Origin: an uncultured Nitrospirota bacterium
Lineage (GTDB): Bacteria > Nitrospirota > Nitrospiria > Nitrospirales > UBA8639
Assembly (NCBI GenBank): GCA_937139405.1
Contig: CAKZPV010000020.1
Span: forward strand, 36,213-100,212
Direction of reading: 5' to 3'
DNA length: 64,000 nucleotides
The position numbers and the translations under genes were made by a program. Positions within the stretch are counted from its first letter, which is position 1, and every line of letters starts with the position of its first letter. Under the pieces are notes generated by a model, which did no database searches, had not been told where the DNA came from, and worked only from the letters and a program-made list of their open reading frames with translations. Shown here piece after piece: positions 1 through 8,481 of the stretch.

Positions 1-796
1 CTTTGAAGAAATAATAATCAAAATACGCGTTACCCATTTCCCAGGTGTGCATGAGCAAGCGATATATTTGTTCTGGGGAAAAATGTAATTGGTATTCCCA
101 AATATCTCGATTCTCAATATCTCGGTACTCTTGCACTTTGACATAGTAAGGAATCGTGGAGAAGAAGCCTTGGTACCCCCCCCCGATGCCTTTTAATGCG
201 AACTCCACACCGGCATTGGGTGGCACCTCTGCAGCATAGTTGATGGTATACGCCAGAATACGTGTGTGTTCGGTTTGCCCCTGTTGGTCGATCCGAAGAA
301 ATGAATGCCCAAACATTGAAACCGGGTTATCCATAAATGCAGAGGGGAAGATCATGGTTATGGAAGCGGGGTTGAGTTCATTGAGCCAATGCTCGAATCG
401 TTCACACTTTTGAAAAGGTAAACGAGTTTCATCGAACTGTAAGTGAAGCCGAAGCCACTGAAATCTAGCGATAAAGGCACATTGAGCAACTTGCTGAGAG
501 CGCCCGACTACATTGTCAGAAAAGAATTGAGCCAGAGTGGCATGTAGTTCGGCTTCTGGGTCAAATTTTCCTTCTTTAGATTGAAAAAATCCTGGGTCAT
601 CTACCTCGCTGGTGTACCCACCTAAGAAATCTTGGCGATAATGTAGAAGAAGGTGCCAATACCGTTGTTGATGAAGTTTTTTATGATCGGCCAGCTCAAG
701 AAGCTCTTGGAGATAGGTCGACGGGGATTCTTGGGCTAAGGCCAAAGGTGGCAAGAATGAGAGCCCCACACACAACAAAATTATTCGTGTGATCAC
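1..796 (-). CDS. DUF4105 (Lnb N-terminal-like) periplasmic protein, 3' end cut off
   Basis: This minus-strand frame is open from the left edge of the window to a GTG at 796, giving about 265 residues. The N-terminus is a signal peptide (VITRIILLCVG then LPPLALAQES). Near residue 180 the segment FPSAFMDNPVSMFGHSFLRI matches the DUF4105 signature, with its conserved S-x-F-G-H-[ST]-F-L-R core. The family is periplasmic and of unknown function. An in-frame stop at 803-805 limits the start to this GTG or something further inside. The DUF3015 gene lies 69 bp upstream on the same strand, so the two are probably co-transcribed. The C-terminus is outside the window. Confidence 0.8.
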   Translation of the reverse strand, partial: MITRIILLCVGLSFLPPLALAQESPSTYLQELLELADHKKLHQQRYWHLLLHYRQDFLGGYTSEVDDPGFFQSKEGKFDPEAELHATLAQFFSDNVVGRSQQVAQCAFIARFQWLRLHLQFDETRLPFQKCERFEHWLNELNPASITMIFPSAFMDNPVSMFGHSFLRIDQQGQTEHTRILAYTINYAAEVPPNAGVEFALKGIGGGYQGFFSTIPYYVKVQEYRDIENRDIWEYQLHFSPEQIYRLLMHTWEMGNAYFDYYFFK

Positions 797-828
797 CTGA
801 AGTTACGGGAAGAATACAGCTATGGCGT

Positions 829-854
829 AGGCTCCGGCTTGGTTGCCGGAGCCT
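829..854 (-). other. Perfect 10-bp stem-loop between the DUF3015 and DUF4105 genes
   Basis: AGGCTCCGGC and GCCGGAGCCT form a 10-bp GC-rich stem with a 6-nt loop, directly after the DUF3015 stop. No T-tract follows on either strand. It may therefore be an mRNA-stabilising or attenuating hairpin that tunes DUF4105 expression rather than a complete intrinsic terminator. Confidence 0.55.
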
Positions 855-865
855 TAAAATGGATT

Positions 866-1381
866 TTACTTCGACGTTGAAGCTTGCGCTAATACAGGAT
901 GCTCATTCATGGCACTATAAATCGCGTTGACGACAGCTTTCGGTGAGGCTTCACCAGCATGAATCAGCGCGGTGTATTTTTCTTGAGCCATCGAAAAAAA
1001 GATTCCATGTTGATCGGGAGGAATGGCCATCAAGGTGGCGAGTGAGGATAAATGTTCACCTTGGCCTTGGGCCATCTCTTGAGAAATGTTATCGATATTG
1101 ATGGCAGCAAACACGTTAACTTTCTCAGAAGCGAAAATCGTTCCATCATTGGTACAACCTGAGGTTCCGGAGCTGATACCAAATGTTTGAGCGCTGAATG
1201 TTCCATTCGTTGTCGCCTGCAACACTTGTGGCCCAATTGATTGCTGGCCAGGGTAGGAGCTCCAAGCCAATTTTCCTAAACCACATCCTGGACCATTGTC
1301 AGGATGGGCCGAAAATGATAGCCCTGCCATTCCAAATATAAATATTACCGATGTGAGTACGAGAAGTGTCCGTTTAGTCAT
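866..1381 (-). CDS. DUF3015 family exported protein
   Basis: The protein has 171 residues. The chosen ATG at 1381 has AGGAGG seven bases upstream; an ATG in the same frame at 1429 lacks this. Residues 1-25 are a signal peptide. The mature part has the DUF3015 pattern: GPGCGLGKLAW near the N-terminus, then ATTNGT, then QTFGISSGTSGC. The function of the family is unknown and the product is predicted to be periplasmic. It stands just upstream of the DUF4105 gene, with a strong stem-loop between them. Confidence 0.8.
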   Translation of the reverse strand: MTKRTLLVLTSVIFIFGMAGLSFSAHPDNGPGCGLGKLAWSSYPGQQSIGPQVLQATTNGTFSAQTFGISSGTSGCTNDGTIFASEKVNVFAAINIDNISQEMAQGQGEHLSSLATLMAIPPDQHGIFFSMAQEKYTALIHAGEASPKAVVNAIYSAMNEHPVLAQASTSK

Positions 1382-1582
1382 GCAGTTCCTCCTGAATAAA
1401 TGGTTGAAAGCAGAAAGGGTTTTCCACAATACGTAGAACTCAGTGTAGCATGTTCAAAAGGATTGAATAGTCTTCATCAAAAACGAAGCTGTTATAATTT
1501 CTACTTTCTTAAAGCTATTTATTAGCACTGCTGGATGCTTCTGGGTGGGCATTTTCGTACTACCGAGGATTTTTATCATGAA

Positions 1583-2620
1583 CTAGAACATAGCTGTCTG
1601 CCACTCTATGTTTTGGGCTGTGTTTTCCTTGTCTTTTCCATATTTTTCTAATAATCGTTGCAAGATGGCGTGGCCCTCTTGATATTGAGGATGGAGAGCT
1701 GTCAATTCTCGCATTGTGGTTAAAGCCTGCTGAAGCTGTCCAGTTTCTAATAAGAGGGCAGCTAATCGTAGCCATCCAGTTAAATGTTCGGGGTTTCGTT
1801 TAACCAGGGATTGTAGAGTTCGGATTCCTTCTTGGGGCTCGCCCAATACTACAGATTTATCTGCATAGACTTCGTAGAGATGCATATCCAAGGGCGAAGG
1901 GTGTTGAGGATCTTCTAATTGTGCCCATTCCACATTTATATCTGACTTCATCGGTAAAGCTTTTTGAACTAAATGAAAACGATGATCTAAGGGTTGGGAT
2001 AGGTTTGCTGAGATTTCCTCAAACAAAGTATTTTTCAAAAAAGTTAGGCCATTGTTGTGAAGCTTTTCGGAAATTTCTTGGATTGAGTACGATCGAATCC
2101 CAATAGTATCTTCGATCGGCACATCACAACAAGGGCCGATGGGAAGTTGCAAGGCCAGATAACCTTCGGGTGCGAGGATTCGATTAATTTCGCCTAAATA
2201 ATGCTCAAAAACAGGCCGAGGCATATGTTGAAAGGCCACATAGGAATAGACCAGATCAAAGGACTGATCTTTGAAATCGCAAAGATCTACTCCAGAGGTT
2301 TCGAAGGTTGTGATATGCGGATGTTTGGAGAGCCACGCTTTGCTTTGTGCAATCATGCTTGAGGATACATCGATGCCTACTAAAGTATGAAAATATTTGG
2401 CAAGAGGCTTGAGCACTCGTCCTACCCCACAGCCGATATCTAAGACGTTCCAGGATGACTGATACAAATCGCCTAATGTCTTCAAGAGTGCTTGTGCTGT
2501 GCCCTCTCCTGATTGCGCAAACACTTCTTCTGTTTGATAGTTTTCGGTGGCAATCCAATATCGCGCGTGATGTTGAGCCCGTTGATCCCAATCTTGTTTC
2601 ATTTTTTCAGAAATATTCAT
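1583..2620 (-). CDS. SAM-dependent methyltransferase with C-terminal TPR region
   Basis: The protein has 345 residues. Residues 59-69 (VLDIGCGVGRV) are the class-I SAM-binding motif, and VGIDVSSSMI follows as the acidic ribose-binding strand. LVYSYVAFQHMP and LAPEGYLALQLP are the usual late strands of a Methyltransf_11-type domain. From about residue 250 the sequence changes to TPR-like helices (PQEGIRTLQSLVKRNPEHLT, then GQLQQALTTMRELTALHPQ). The substrate is unknown. A purine-rich TAGGAGAGA lies upstream of the ATG. The TPR tail suggests that it works with a protein partner. Confidence 0.75.
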   Translation of the reverse strand: MNISEKMKQDWDQRAQHHARYWIATENYQTEEVFAQSGEGTAQALLKTLGDLYQSSWNVLDIGCGVGRVLKPLAKYFHTLVGIDVSSSMIAQSKAWLSKHPHITTFETSGVDLCDFKDQSFDLVYSYVAFQHMPRPVFEHYLGEINRILAPEGYLALQLPIGPCCDVPIEDTIGIRSYSIQEISEKLHNNGLTFLKNTLFEEISANLSQPLDHRFHLVQKALPMKSDINVEWAQLEDPQHPSPLDMHLYEVYADKSVVLGEPQEGIRTLQSLVKRNPEHLTGWLRLAALLLETGQLQQALTTMRELTALHPQYQEGHAILQRLLEKYGKDKENTAQNIEWQTAMF

Positions 2621-2954
2621 AGAGGCTGCTTTCTCTCCTAGAAATGAAAAGTGGAAAATTTATTGAAATTTTAGCGGTGGATTTTGTGATAGTGATAATG
2701 CTCTATTGTTTTCATCATATTTTTATTTAGCAAATCCGAGGCCAAAATTTTTTGGAAAGTGGTTGTCGCATGCAAAAAGTCTCCTCTATTGATTTCATGC
2801 TGTCCTCAAGAAAAATTCGGTCTGGAGTCGAATTGAAACCTCAAGAAAATAACTGGGTAATTCGTGAGGGTCGAGAGAAAATCCTGCCTATTGTTGAAGA
2901 CAAGAAAAGTAAGATCTGGATTAGTAGCGTGTGGAAAACGAGAGGATTCTGATC
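2621..2954. other. Intergenic region, no recognisable gene
   Basis: This 334-bp AT-rich stretch separates two minus-strand genes and probably carries the promoter of the methyltransferase. A 66-codon plus-strand frame (2752-2952) starts with TTG, has no clear ribosome-binding site and resembles nothing known to me, so I do not call it. Confidence 0.5.
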
Positions 2955-3458
2955 TTAAACAAAGAGATCAATGCGAGGAAAATGGGGAGGAGCAGCGTTC
3001 TCTCCTTCAGATGGAGTCGCTTCTTGTTCTTCCCTTTGAATTTCTTGCCGAGCTTGGGCTTCGAGTGCAGTTGCTGAGGCCGCTACAGCACGATCTTGTG
3101 CTGATGGATTAGCCGGAGCGAGAGCTGCCGCACGAATTTGTTGGGCTTTTTGGATAGTGGCTTGAGGGTTTCCTGAAACAGGGGAAATATCAATGTTGAC
3201 TTCCCCGCCTATTGCGTACTGTTTTCCGTCTGGCCCTCGTTGAAAGGAAAAGGTGGCTCCACTTGTCGCTGCTCCACCAGCAGCTATATGGGCTTGTTCG
3301 TGAGTGCGAACTTCCTGGTCGCGCTTTCGAAGTTTTGCGATTTCAACCTGCTCTTCTGTTTGTGGTTTTGAGGGAATCGAAGATTGTTGTCGCGCGTTTG
3401 GCTTCTGAGAAAGATTTAGAGAAAGGAGGGTATGGGTTTGAGATGAGGAAATTTTCAT
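2955..3458 (-). CDS. SprA-related putative metalloprotease-like protein
   Basis: The protein has 167 residues from the ATG at 3458 (MKISSSQ). A longer frame to 3527 exists but adds a poorly conserved leader. Residues 50-60 contain VRTHEQAHIAAG, an HExxH zinc-protease motif (H53, E54, H57). It is followed by FSFQRGPDGKQYAIGGEVNI and then an Ala/Gln-rich helical tail with ANPSAQDRAVAASA. This order is that of the SprA-related (SprA_like) family, widespread single-domain proteins of unproven activity. No secretion signal is evident. It is monocistronic by spacing. Confidence 0.75.
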   Translation of the reverse strand: MKISSSQTHTLLSLNLSQKPNARQQSSIPSKPQTEEQVEIAKLRKRDQEVRTHEQAHIAAGGAATSGATFSFQRGPDGKQYAIGGEVNIDISPVSGNPQATIQKAQQIRAAALAPANPSAQDRAVAASATALEAQARQEIQREEQEATPSEGENAAPPHFPRIDLFV

Positions 3459-3737
3459 CAGTGATAATCCTAAAGGATTCTTTCGGATACCATGATGGGA
3501 AAATTGACCCCGTATTTGACCCCTCAATATAAAGACCTACATTGGAAATACACGGCCTTGGAATGTCGGTAATTCATCTCGATTATGATAAGATTTCTTT
3601 ACGTAATTTTGTCATTTACTGGTCATTCTTAAGCGTTCTTTGGTGTCCTTGACAGCATATGTTTAGTGAGCCGTTTCTATTCTTCTAAGGGTCTGATTGA
3701 AATTCTTTGTTTTGGGCTCTTGAGTCATGCAACATTC

Positions 3738-4001
3738 TTAATCCTTTTTGCAATGGCGGCGTAATCTTTTGATGATTTTCTCCGTTTGCATGACAGGCTT
3801 TGATGGCCACAGGGTTATGGCGCCCATGAATATACTGATGACAACCAATAATAGGATGGTCGTTGTGGCATCTGGTCGATTTATCTGATCGACATATAAC
3901 GTTTGGGCATTAGCCAGCACCTGGTCAGCTGCTGTTGCACCCCCTAAGAGCACCATAGTCATCATAGACCCTATGATCATTCCGCCAAATATTTTTAGCA
4001 T
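3738..4001 (-). CDS. Small membrane protein of unknown function
   Basis: The protein has 87 residues. An N-terminal hydrophobic segment ends in GGATAAD, like a signal peptide. A second hydrophobic segment (TTILLLVVISIFMGAITLW) is followed by a basic tail (KIIKRLRRHCKKD). The predicted form is a single-span inner-membrane protein with a cytoplasmic positive tail. GGGGAAACAG sits just upstream of the ATG as ribosome-binding site. I do not recognise the family. Confidence 0.6.
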   Translation of the reverse strand: MLKIFGGMIIGSMMTMVLLGGATAADQVLANAQTLYVDQINRPDATTTILLLVVISIFMGAITLWPSKPVMQTEKIIKRLRRHCKKD

Positions 4002-4275
4002 CTGTTTCCCCTTTTTAGATGAGTGTGGCGCTATCCATTATCCTGCTTAGTTTTGGTGCAGGTTCTGATTTGACCCGGTAAGCTAAATCTTGTGTTATTT
4101 AAAGAGATATCAAGAGGGAGGGAGATGCGTATATACCGCGAACGGGCTAGATATTGCGAGATTTTATGCAGTTATCAGATACTTATGGGTGTTGGTACTA
4201 TGGGTCGAGAAAAACTACAGAAGATGTGAAAAGACCATAGGGAGAAGGTATGGGTGGAGCTAAGCAAAGCCTCGA

Positions 4276-4644
4276 CTAGGCCTGAAGGGCTAATTGAACC
4301 ATAGAAAGAAATTCGCTGAAATTACATGGTTTATCCAGTATGGCAAACACTCCGGCCTGACGAGCCCGATTCTTGTCTTCTTCGTTAAGATGGCCACTTA
4401 AGAGAATAACTGGAGATTCATTTACAGGATTTTGGCGTGATTGGATTTGCTCGATAAAGTCTAGCCCTGTGAGAACAGGCATTTGATTATCAGAAATGAT
4501 TAGATCAGCCTGGTTGGAGGCTAGCCAATCCAGAGCTTCCGATCCATTACCGACTTCGATACATTGGATATGTTGAGATTCCAAAACAAGGCGAAGCGCC
4601 TCGCGTGTATTCGTATTATCGTCAACTAACAGCACTCTTTTCAT
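4276..4644 (-). CDS. Stand-alone response regulator receiver protein
   Basis: The protein has 122 residues from the ATG at 4644, preceded by AGAAGG at good spacing. It is a single CheY-like receiver domain: acidic pair D8-D9 in LLVDDN, phospho-acceptor D52 in ISDNQMP, the Thr/Ser position in LLSGH, and the Lys-Pro pair in LDKP. There is no output domain and no histidine kinase nearby. It probably acts by protein-protein interaction in a phosphorelay. Its TGLDF context after DNxMP is close to that of the second single-domain regulator at 28338-28745. Confidence 0.85.
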   Translation of the reverse strand: MKRVLLVDDNTNTREALRLVLESQHIQCIEVGNGSEALDWLASNQADLIISDNQMPVLTGLDFIEQIQSRQNPVNESPVILLSGHLNEEDKNRARQAGVFAILDKPCNFSEFLSMVQLALQA

Positions 4645-4881
4645 GTATTGACCTTCTACCAGCAATGGCTGTTTTTTTGTTCCCTCAGATCAGTTTTCAT
4701 AAAGTGACATGTAAGGGTAACTGCGTCTATTCCTCTCATGCACTAGTAATGCATCCTTTAAAAAATTACTAGAACATTTCTACCTGAGCCCTAAAAAACT
4801 AAATTGTAATGATTTTTCCCTTGTTTTTCAATCATGAATGTTTTGGAAAGGGCCATGATGTATAGGGAATCTGGTTCCATT

Positions 4882-5661
4882 TTAGGTCTCATCAGCAATT
4901 TGCTTGAGGCTCCAGGTTGCCCAAAAATGAACATTTGGAGTCGGGTCGGTTTCCCTGGCTTGGAGGAGAGCTGGTCTATCGGCAGGGCCACCTAATTTTC
5001 CTAGACGAAATGCCGCTTCCGATCGAACGCCGACATTGGAATCCTGAAGTAAGTGAGTTCGCAGCACCTTCAGACCTCGGGGATCTCCCAGCTCGCCTAG
5101 TCCTGCTATAGCCGTTTGACGGATTAGAGGGTCTGGACTTTTGAGAGACTGAATGAATAACCCATAGGCAAATGGAAACTCAAATTGCGAAAGCGTTTGA
5201 ATGATAGTAAGTTGAGTCGCATGGGTAGAGATCGTGTATGCTTCCGCCAAGACTTGCATCATTGCCTCTGAAATGGTCGTTTGACTTAAGGCTAAAACAA
5301 CGGCCTGTCGGACGGCGTCTGAAGGGTCAGCAACATGCTGGACTAAGCTCACTAATGCCACATCGGGAAGCGAGTCCGCGAGGTTTCCGAGGGCCCATGC
5401 GCTCCATTGTCGTACTTCTTCATCTGGATCAGATAAGGCTTTTATCAAAGCGGAAATGCTCTGAGGATCGCTGATTTTTCCTAAAGAAAGCGCTGCAGTT
5501 CGTCTGGTATCAGGTTGAGGGTCACGTAACAAAATGATGAGTCGTTCCGTAACTTTTGCAGAAGATTCTGGGGTTTTTTCAATGACACACCCTGTCAGAG
5601 CACACAAAGAAATTAACCCAAGAAAGAGAATGAGGCGTGAGAAAAGAAAATTTCGCAACAA
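4882..5661 (-). CDS. HEAT-repeat lipoprotein
   Basis: The protein has 259 residues. A lipoprotein signal peptide ends in the lipobox LTGC at about residue 24, and about six HEAT/PBS-lyase-type repeats follow (DPQPDTRRTAALSLGKISDP, DPDEEVRQWSAWALGNLAD and so on). It is probably a lipid-anchored scaffold. The start is TTG at 5659-5661. The tatA stop codon lies at 5665-5667 in the same frame, leaving only three bases between the genes, so translation is likely coupled to tatA. No separate Shine-Dalgarno is visible. Confidence 0.75.
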   Translation of the reverse strand: MLRNFLFSRLILFLGLISLCALTGCVIEKTPESSAKVTERLIILLRDPQPDTRRTAALSLGKISDPQSISALIKALSDPDEEVRQWSAWALGNLADSLPDVALVSLVQHVADPSDAVRQAVVLALSQTTISEAMMQVLAEAYTISTHATQLTIIQTLSQFEFPFAYGLFIQSLKSPDPLIRQTAIAGLGELGDPRGLKVLRTHLLQDSNVGVRSEAAFRLGKLGGPADRPALLQARETDPTPNVHFWATWSLKQIADET

Positions 5662-5664
5662 CAG

Positions 5665-6474
5665 CTACACGGAGCTGGAAGGTTCTTTAGGGGTCAATGG
5701 CTGCTTGACGACTTCAATTGATTCTTTCATTTCTTGTTCAGCCGATTCTAACTCTGCTTGAATAGTACGCATTTGGGGATCAATTGAGTTTTGAATATCA
5801 GCTGCGGCATCTCTAAACGTACGGACGGCACTTCCCAGCCCTTCACCTAATGACTGCATATCTTGTGGGGCAACTGTTGCTGCTTGAGCTTGTTTGCGGG
5901 CTGCCTGCTGAGCTTGGACCCTTGCGACAGCTTGTTTATTCACAATAGCTGAAGGACGTTTCGCCAAGGGTTTCGCTTGAGCTCCTGGAGGCAGAGGAGG
6001 ATATGGTGCTGAGGCAGTTGGTGCTGGTTGCGCGAGTCGGTCTTCCATTGATACCGGGCCGGGAACCGTGACATTGGGTTGAACCGGTGCGGAAGTCGGA
6101 ATATTTGAGCCTACATTAGATTGTTGAGCTGGTTTGGGCCCGGCACCTTGATAGAGTAAAGCTGCTGCTGTGCCTGGAGTCTGTTCTGGGCCTGGCTGGT
6201 ACGGTTGATTAGCGGCTTGGGTGACCGGAGGCTGGTTCGACGCAGATGCCTGATCGACAGGTGTTGAGACTTCGACGATGGGCTCACCAGTGGTAGGATT
6301 TCCTTGCGGATCATTGGGATCCATTGCAGACGGAAGGTCGGCGACCTCTTTCTTGAATCCTTTCAGGGCTTTCCCAACGCCTTCACCAATTTGGGGGAGC
6401 CGACCGGCTCCAAAAATAATCAAGATAATCACTAAAATGATCATCAGTTCTGAGAACCCCATGGTGCCGAACAT
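5665..6474 (-). CDS. tatA: Sec-independent translocase TatA with long extension
   Basis: The protein has 269 residues, while ordinary TatA has about 60-100. Residues 1-24 are the transmembrane segment (MFGTMGFSELMIILVIILII), then FGAGRLPQIGEG leads into the amphipathic helix, residues 29-53, with GEGVGKALKGFKKE. Residues 55-205 are Pro/Ala/Gln-rich and probably disordered. Residues 209-233 (LGEGLGSAVRTFRDAAADI) resemble a second copy of the amphipathic helix, followed by a charged helix. AAGGGG precedes the ATG. TatA forms the pore of the twin-arginine pathway. MsrB and the oxidoreductase at the right edge carry Tat signals that would use it. No tatC lies in the window. Confidence 0.85.
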   Translation of the reverse strand: MFGTMGFSELMIILVIILIIFGAGRLPQIGEGVGKALKGFKKEVADLPSAMDPNDPQGNPTTGEPIVEVSTPVDQASASNQPPVTQAANQPYQPGPEQTPGTAAALLYQGAGPKPAQQSNVGSNIPTSAPVQPNVTVPGPVSMEDRLAQPAPTASAPYPPLPPGAQAKPLAKRPSAIVNKQAVARVQAQQAARKQAQAATVAPQDMQSLGEGLGSAVRTFRDAAADIQNSIDPQMRTIQAELESAEQEMKESIEVVKQPLTPKEPSSSV

Positions 6475-6658
6475 GGTCTTACCCCTTCGTTGAAATCAGC
6501 CAATAGTCAAAAACTAAAAGCGAGAAACTGAAAAGACTCTATCGTTCAAGATTGACGAGTGTCAACCCAAATGCGGTAGGCTTTGTCCTGTCGTATCAAG
6601 AGATTTCGTTTAACATTGTGTCTTGGCAATCTTCTTTGGGAAAGTCTATGGTTGTCTG

Positions 6659-7135
6659 ATGTCTCTCCTTTCGCCACCACAAATTCCGCTCTTTCGCATT
6701 ACGCTTTTCTACGGTCCTGAAACCTTTGAAGGTGCTTCAGAAGCCATACACTGTGTCTTTAATGTCAAAAAACGATCTTGGAAGGGTGGAGTGCAAGTTG
6801 ACATTGTGGTGGGAAGGGGTCAAATTCAGCAGCTAGAGGAAACACTCAGATTTCAATCATGGATAGGCGAACTTCTTCGGATAGTGCCAAGCAATGATCG
6901 AGAAGGTTACCTCAGGCAGGCATACGACTTATTCAGCCAATTTATCTGTTTTCATAAGCTGGGAATCTATATTCAGCGGGGTATCAAGCAGGAGAATATC
7001 CAGGTTCCTGCGGATATCCTCATTTCAGAAACTCGTGAAATCATCCAACGCGAGGTGGAGAAAATTAAACAACAGATCAAAGTCGAGTTAGATCTTGAGG
7101 AATTTGATGAGGACATAGAGCCAACCTCGGCATAA
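6659..7135 (+). CDS. Conserved hypothetical protein
   Basis: The protein has 158 residues from the ATG at 6659; the frame is open upstream to a TTG at 6623. It is soluble, with no signal. An N-terminal mixed alpha/beta part (RITLFYGPETF, CVFNVKKRSWKGGVQVDIVV) is followed by a helical part and an acidic tail with EVEKIKQQIKVELDLEEFDE. I do not recognise the family. It is divergent from tatA, so the 180-bp gap between them may hold both promoters. Confidence 0.55.
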   Translation: MSLLSPPQIPLFRITLFYGPETFEGASEAIHCVFNVKKRSWKGGVQVDIVVGRGQIQQLEETLRFQSWIGELLRIVPSNDREGYLRQAYDLFSQFICFHKLGIYIQRGIKQENIQVPADILISETREIIQREVEKIKQQIKVELDLEEFDEDIEPTSA

Positions 7136-7239
7136 ACTTTGCTGTCGTGTATACTTACTATTACAAGAAAAGAAGGTACAATCTAGAGATAGATCTATGC
7201 ATGAGGTTTTTTAGACCATAAGGTAAAGGAGGGTCGCGC

Positions 7240-7650
7240 GTGATGAAACCATCTTACAGTTTTTTGAAAGCTTCAATGAAACAAAGTATTGGTGCATTGG
7301 TGTTATGTGCGTTTGTGTTAGTGGTGTGCCTGGGAATTCCAGGTGCGAGTTGGGCAGGGAACGAAGATACAAGCCCTAGCAATGAGGCGGCATTAGGTTT
7401 GGGCAGTGGACTTCTTACTTTGCTGTATTTGCCAGCAAAAGTGGTCTATGCCACGTTAGGTGGGATCGTTGGTGGGTTTACCTATGGTTTGACTGGTGGA
7501 AATTTAGAAACAGCCCAAGCAGTTTGGGAGCCGAGTTTCTATGGTACGTATGTCATTACTCCGGATCATCTTAAAGGCGATGAACCTGTTCGGTTTTATG
7601 GATCGTCTCCTTATCAAGAAGAAGCCTATTTGACAGAAAGAGTGGATTAA
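7240..7650 (+). CDS. Exported protein of unknown function
   Basis: The protein has 136 residues. AAAGGAGG at 7225-7232 precedes GTG 7240 and ATG 7243; either could be the start. A signal peptide runs to about residue 39 (GIPGASWAG). The mature part has a glycine-rich hydrophobic stretch (LTLLYLPAKVVYATLGGIVGG) and a conserved-looking C-terminus with YGTYVITPDHLKGDEP. It is probably periplasmic or peripheral to the membrane. Its stop overlaps the likely 5' end of the amidotransferase gene, so the two form one transcription unit. Confidence 0.65.
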   Translation: MMKPSYSFLKASMKQSIGALVLCAFVLVVCLGIPGASWAGNEDTSPSNEAALGLGSGLLTLLYLPAKVVYATLGGIVGGFTYGLTGGNLETAQAVWEPSFYGTYVITPDHLKGDEPVRFYGSSPYQEEAYLTERVD

Positions 7651-7654
7651 ACCA

Positions 7655-8419
7655 CTGAGTCCTTCCAGTAAAATCGGGAAACCTGTTATTGGGGTAACCC
7701 CGGATTTCAATGCCGGCAACCGTAAAGACATGGGGGGAAAAGAGCCTACCTATTTTTTGCGAGCCCGGTACCTTCAAGCTATCCAAGAGGCAGGGGGAGT
7801 GCCATTGGTGCTCCCTCTGGTCGTAGGGCGAACTCAACACACATTCCTATTGCAGCGGTTGAATGGATTATTGGTGACTGGGAGTGGGTCTGATTTGGCC
7901 CCTCGATTCTATGGAGAATCTCAGCAGTATCCTTTCCAAAAAATGAGCGAGGAGCGTGCCCGCTTAGAGCTCGGGCTCTCAAAATTGGCGTTTGAGCAGC
8001 AGGTACCTACGTTAGGGATTTGTGGCGGGATGCAATCTATGAATGTGGCATTAGGTGGAACGTTGATCCAAGATATCCCAGCTCAGATTACGACAAAGAT
8101 TCAGCACCTGCAAAAAAAATCAGCGGAACACATGGCACATCTCATTCATATTGAACCGAAGACGTTGCTTCGGCAGATTCTCAAGAAACCCAGTATTCTC
8201 GTAAATAGTTCTCATCATCAATCGGTTAAATCCATTCCGAAGTCCTTTCATATTAGTGCCGTGGCACCAGATGGAGTGATTGAGGCTATTGAGGCGGCCA
8301 GTCATCCATTTTGGTTAGGAGTGCAATGGCATCCGGAGTTTCTTTACCGCAAAGATGTTCTCCAAAAACGTCTATTTTCGGCTTTCATCAAAGCTGCTCG
8401 CCATACTGCCAATAGTTAA
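7655..8419 (+). CDS. Class-I glutamine amidotransferase-like hydrolase (peptidase C26, PuuD-like)
   Basis: This enzyme probably hydrolyses a gamma-glutamyl amide, as PuuD does for gamma-glutamyl-GABA. The nucleophile Cys lies in LGICGGMQSMNVALGG, and His and Glu lie in GVQWHPEF. The first ATG in frame is at 7730, but the frame is open upstream and codes KPVIGVTPDFN, the conserved N-terminal strand of the family. The true start must therefore be upstream. A CTG at 7655 (used here, 254 residues) or an ATT at 7646 overlapping the previous stop are the candidates. The usual GICRG is GICGG here. The exact substrate is unknown. Confidence 0.75.
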   Translation: MSPSSKIGKPVIGVTPDFNAGNRKDMGGKEPTYFLRARYLQAIQEAGGVPLVLPLVVGRTQHTFLLQRLNGLLVTGSGSDLAPRFYGESQQYPFQKMSEERARLELGLSKLAFEQQVPTLGICGGMQSMNVALGGTLIQDIPAQITTKIQHLQKKSAEHMAHLIHIEPKTLLRQILKKPSILVNSSHHQSVKSIPKSFHISAVAPDGVIEAIEAASHPFWLGVQWHPEFLYRKDVLQKRLFSAFIKAARHTANS

Positions 8420-8481
8420 GTCCTAAAGACTTTTACATCAACGTAGGCAGGCATTCTGCGATTGAAAAAATCGCGAAAAAA

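Noticed and set aside
2752..2952. A 66-codon plus-strand frame in the gap before the SprA-like gene
   Set aside because: TTG start, no clear ribosome-binding site, no family resemblance, and it lies antisense in a likely promoter region.
4125..4229. A 34-codon plus-strand frame behind GGAGGGAG
   Set aside because: The spacing to the ATG is too short, the composition is irregular and nothing about the peptide suggests a function.
8458..8474. GCGATT-n5-AATCGC hairpin between converging genes
   Set aside because: No T-run follows the stem on either strand, so I do not call it a terminator.
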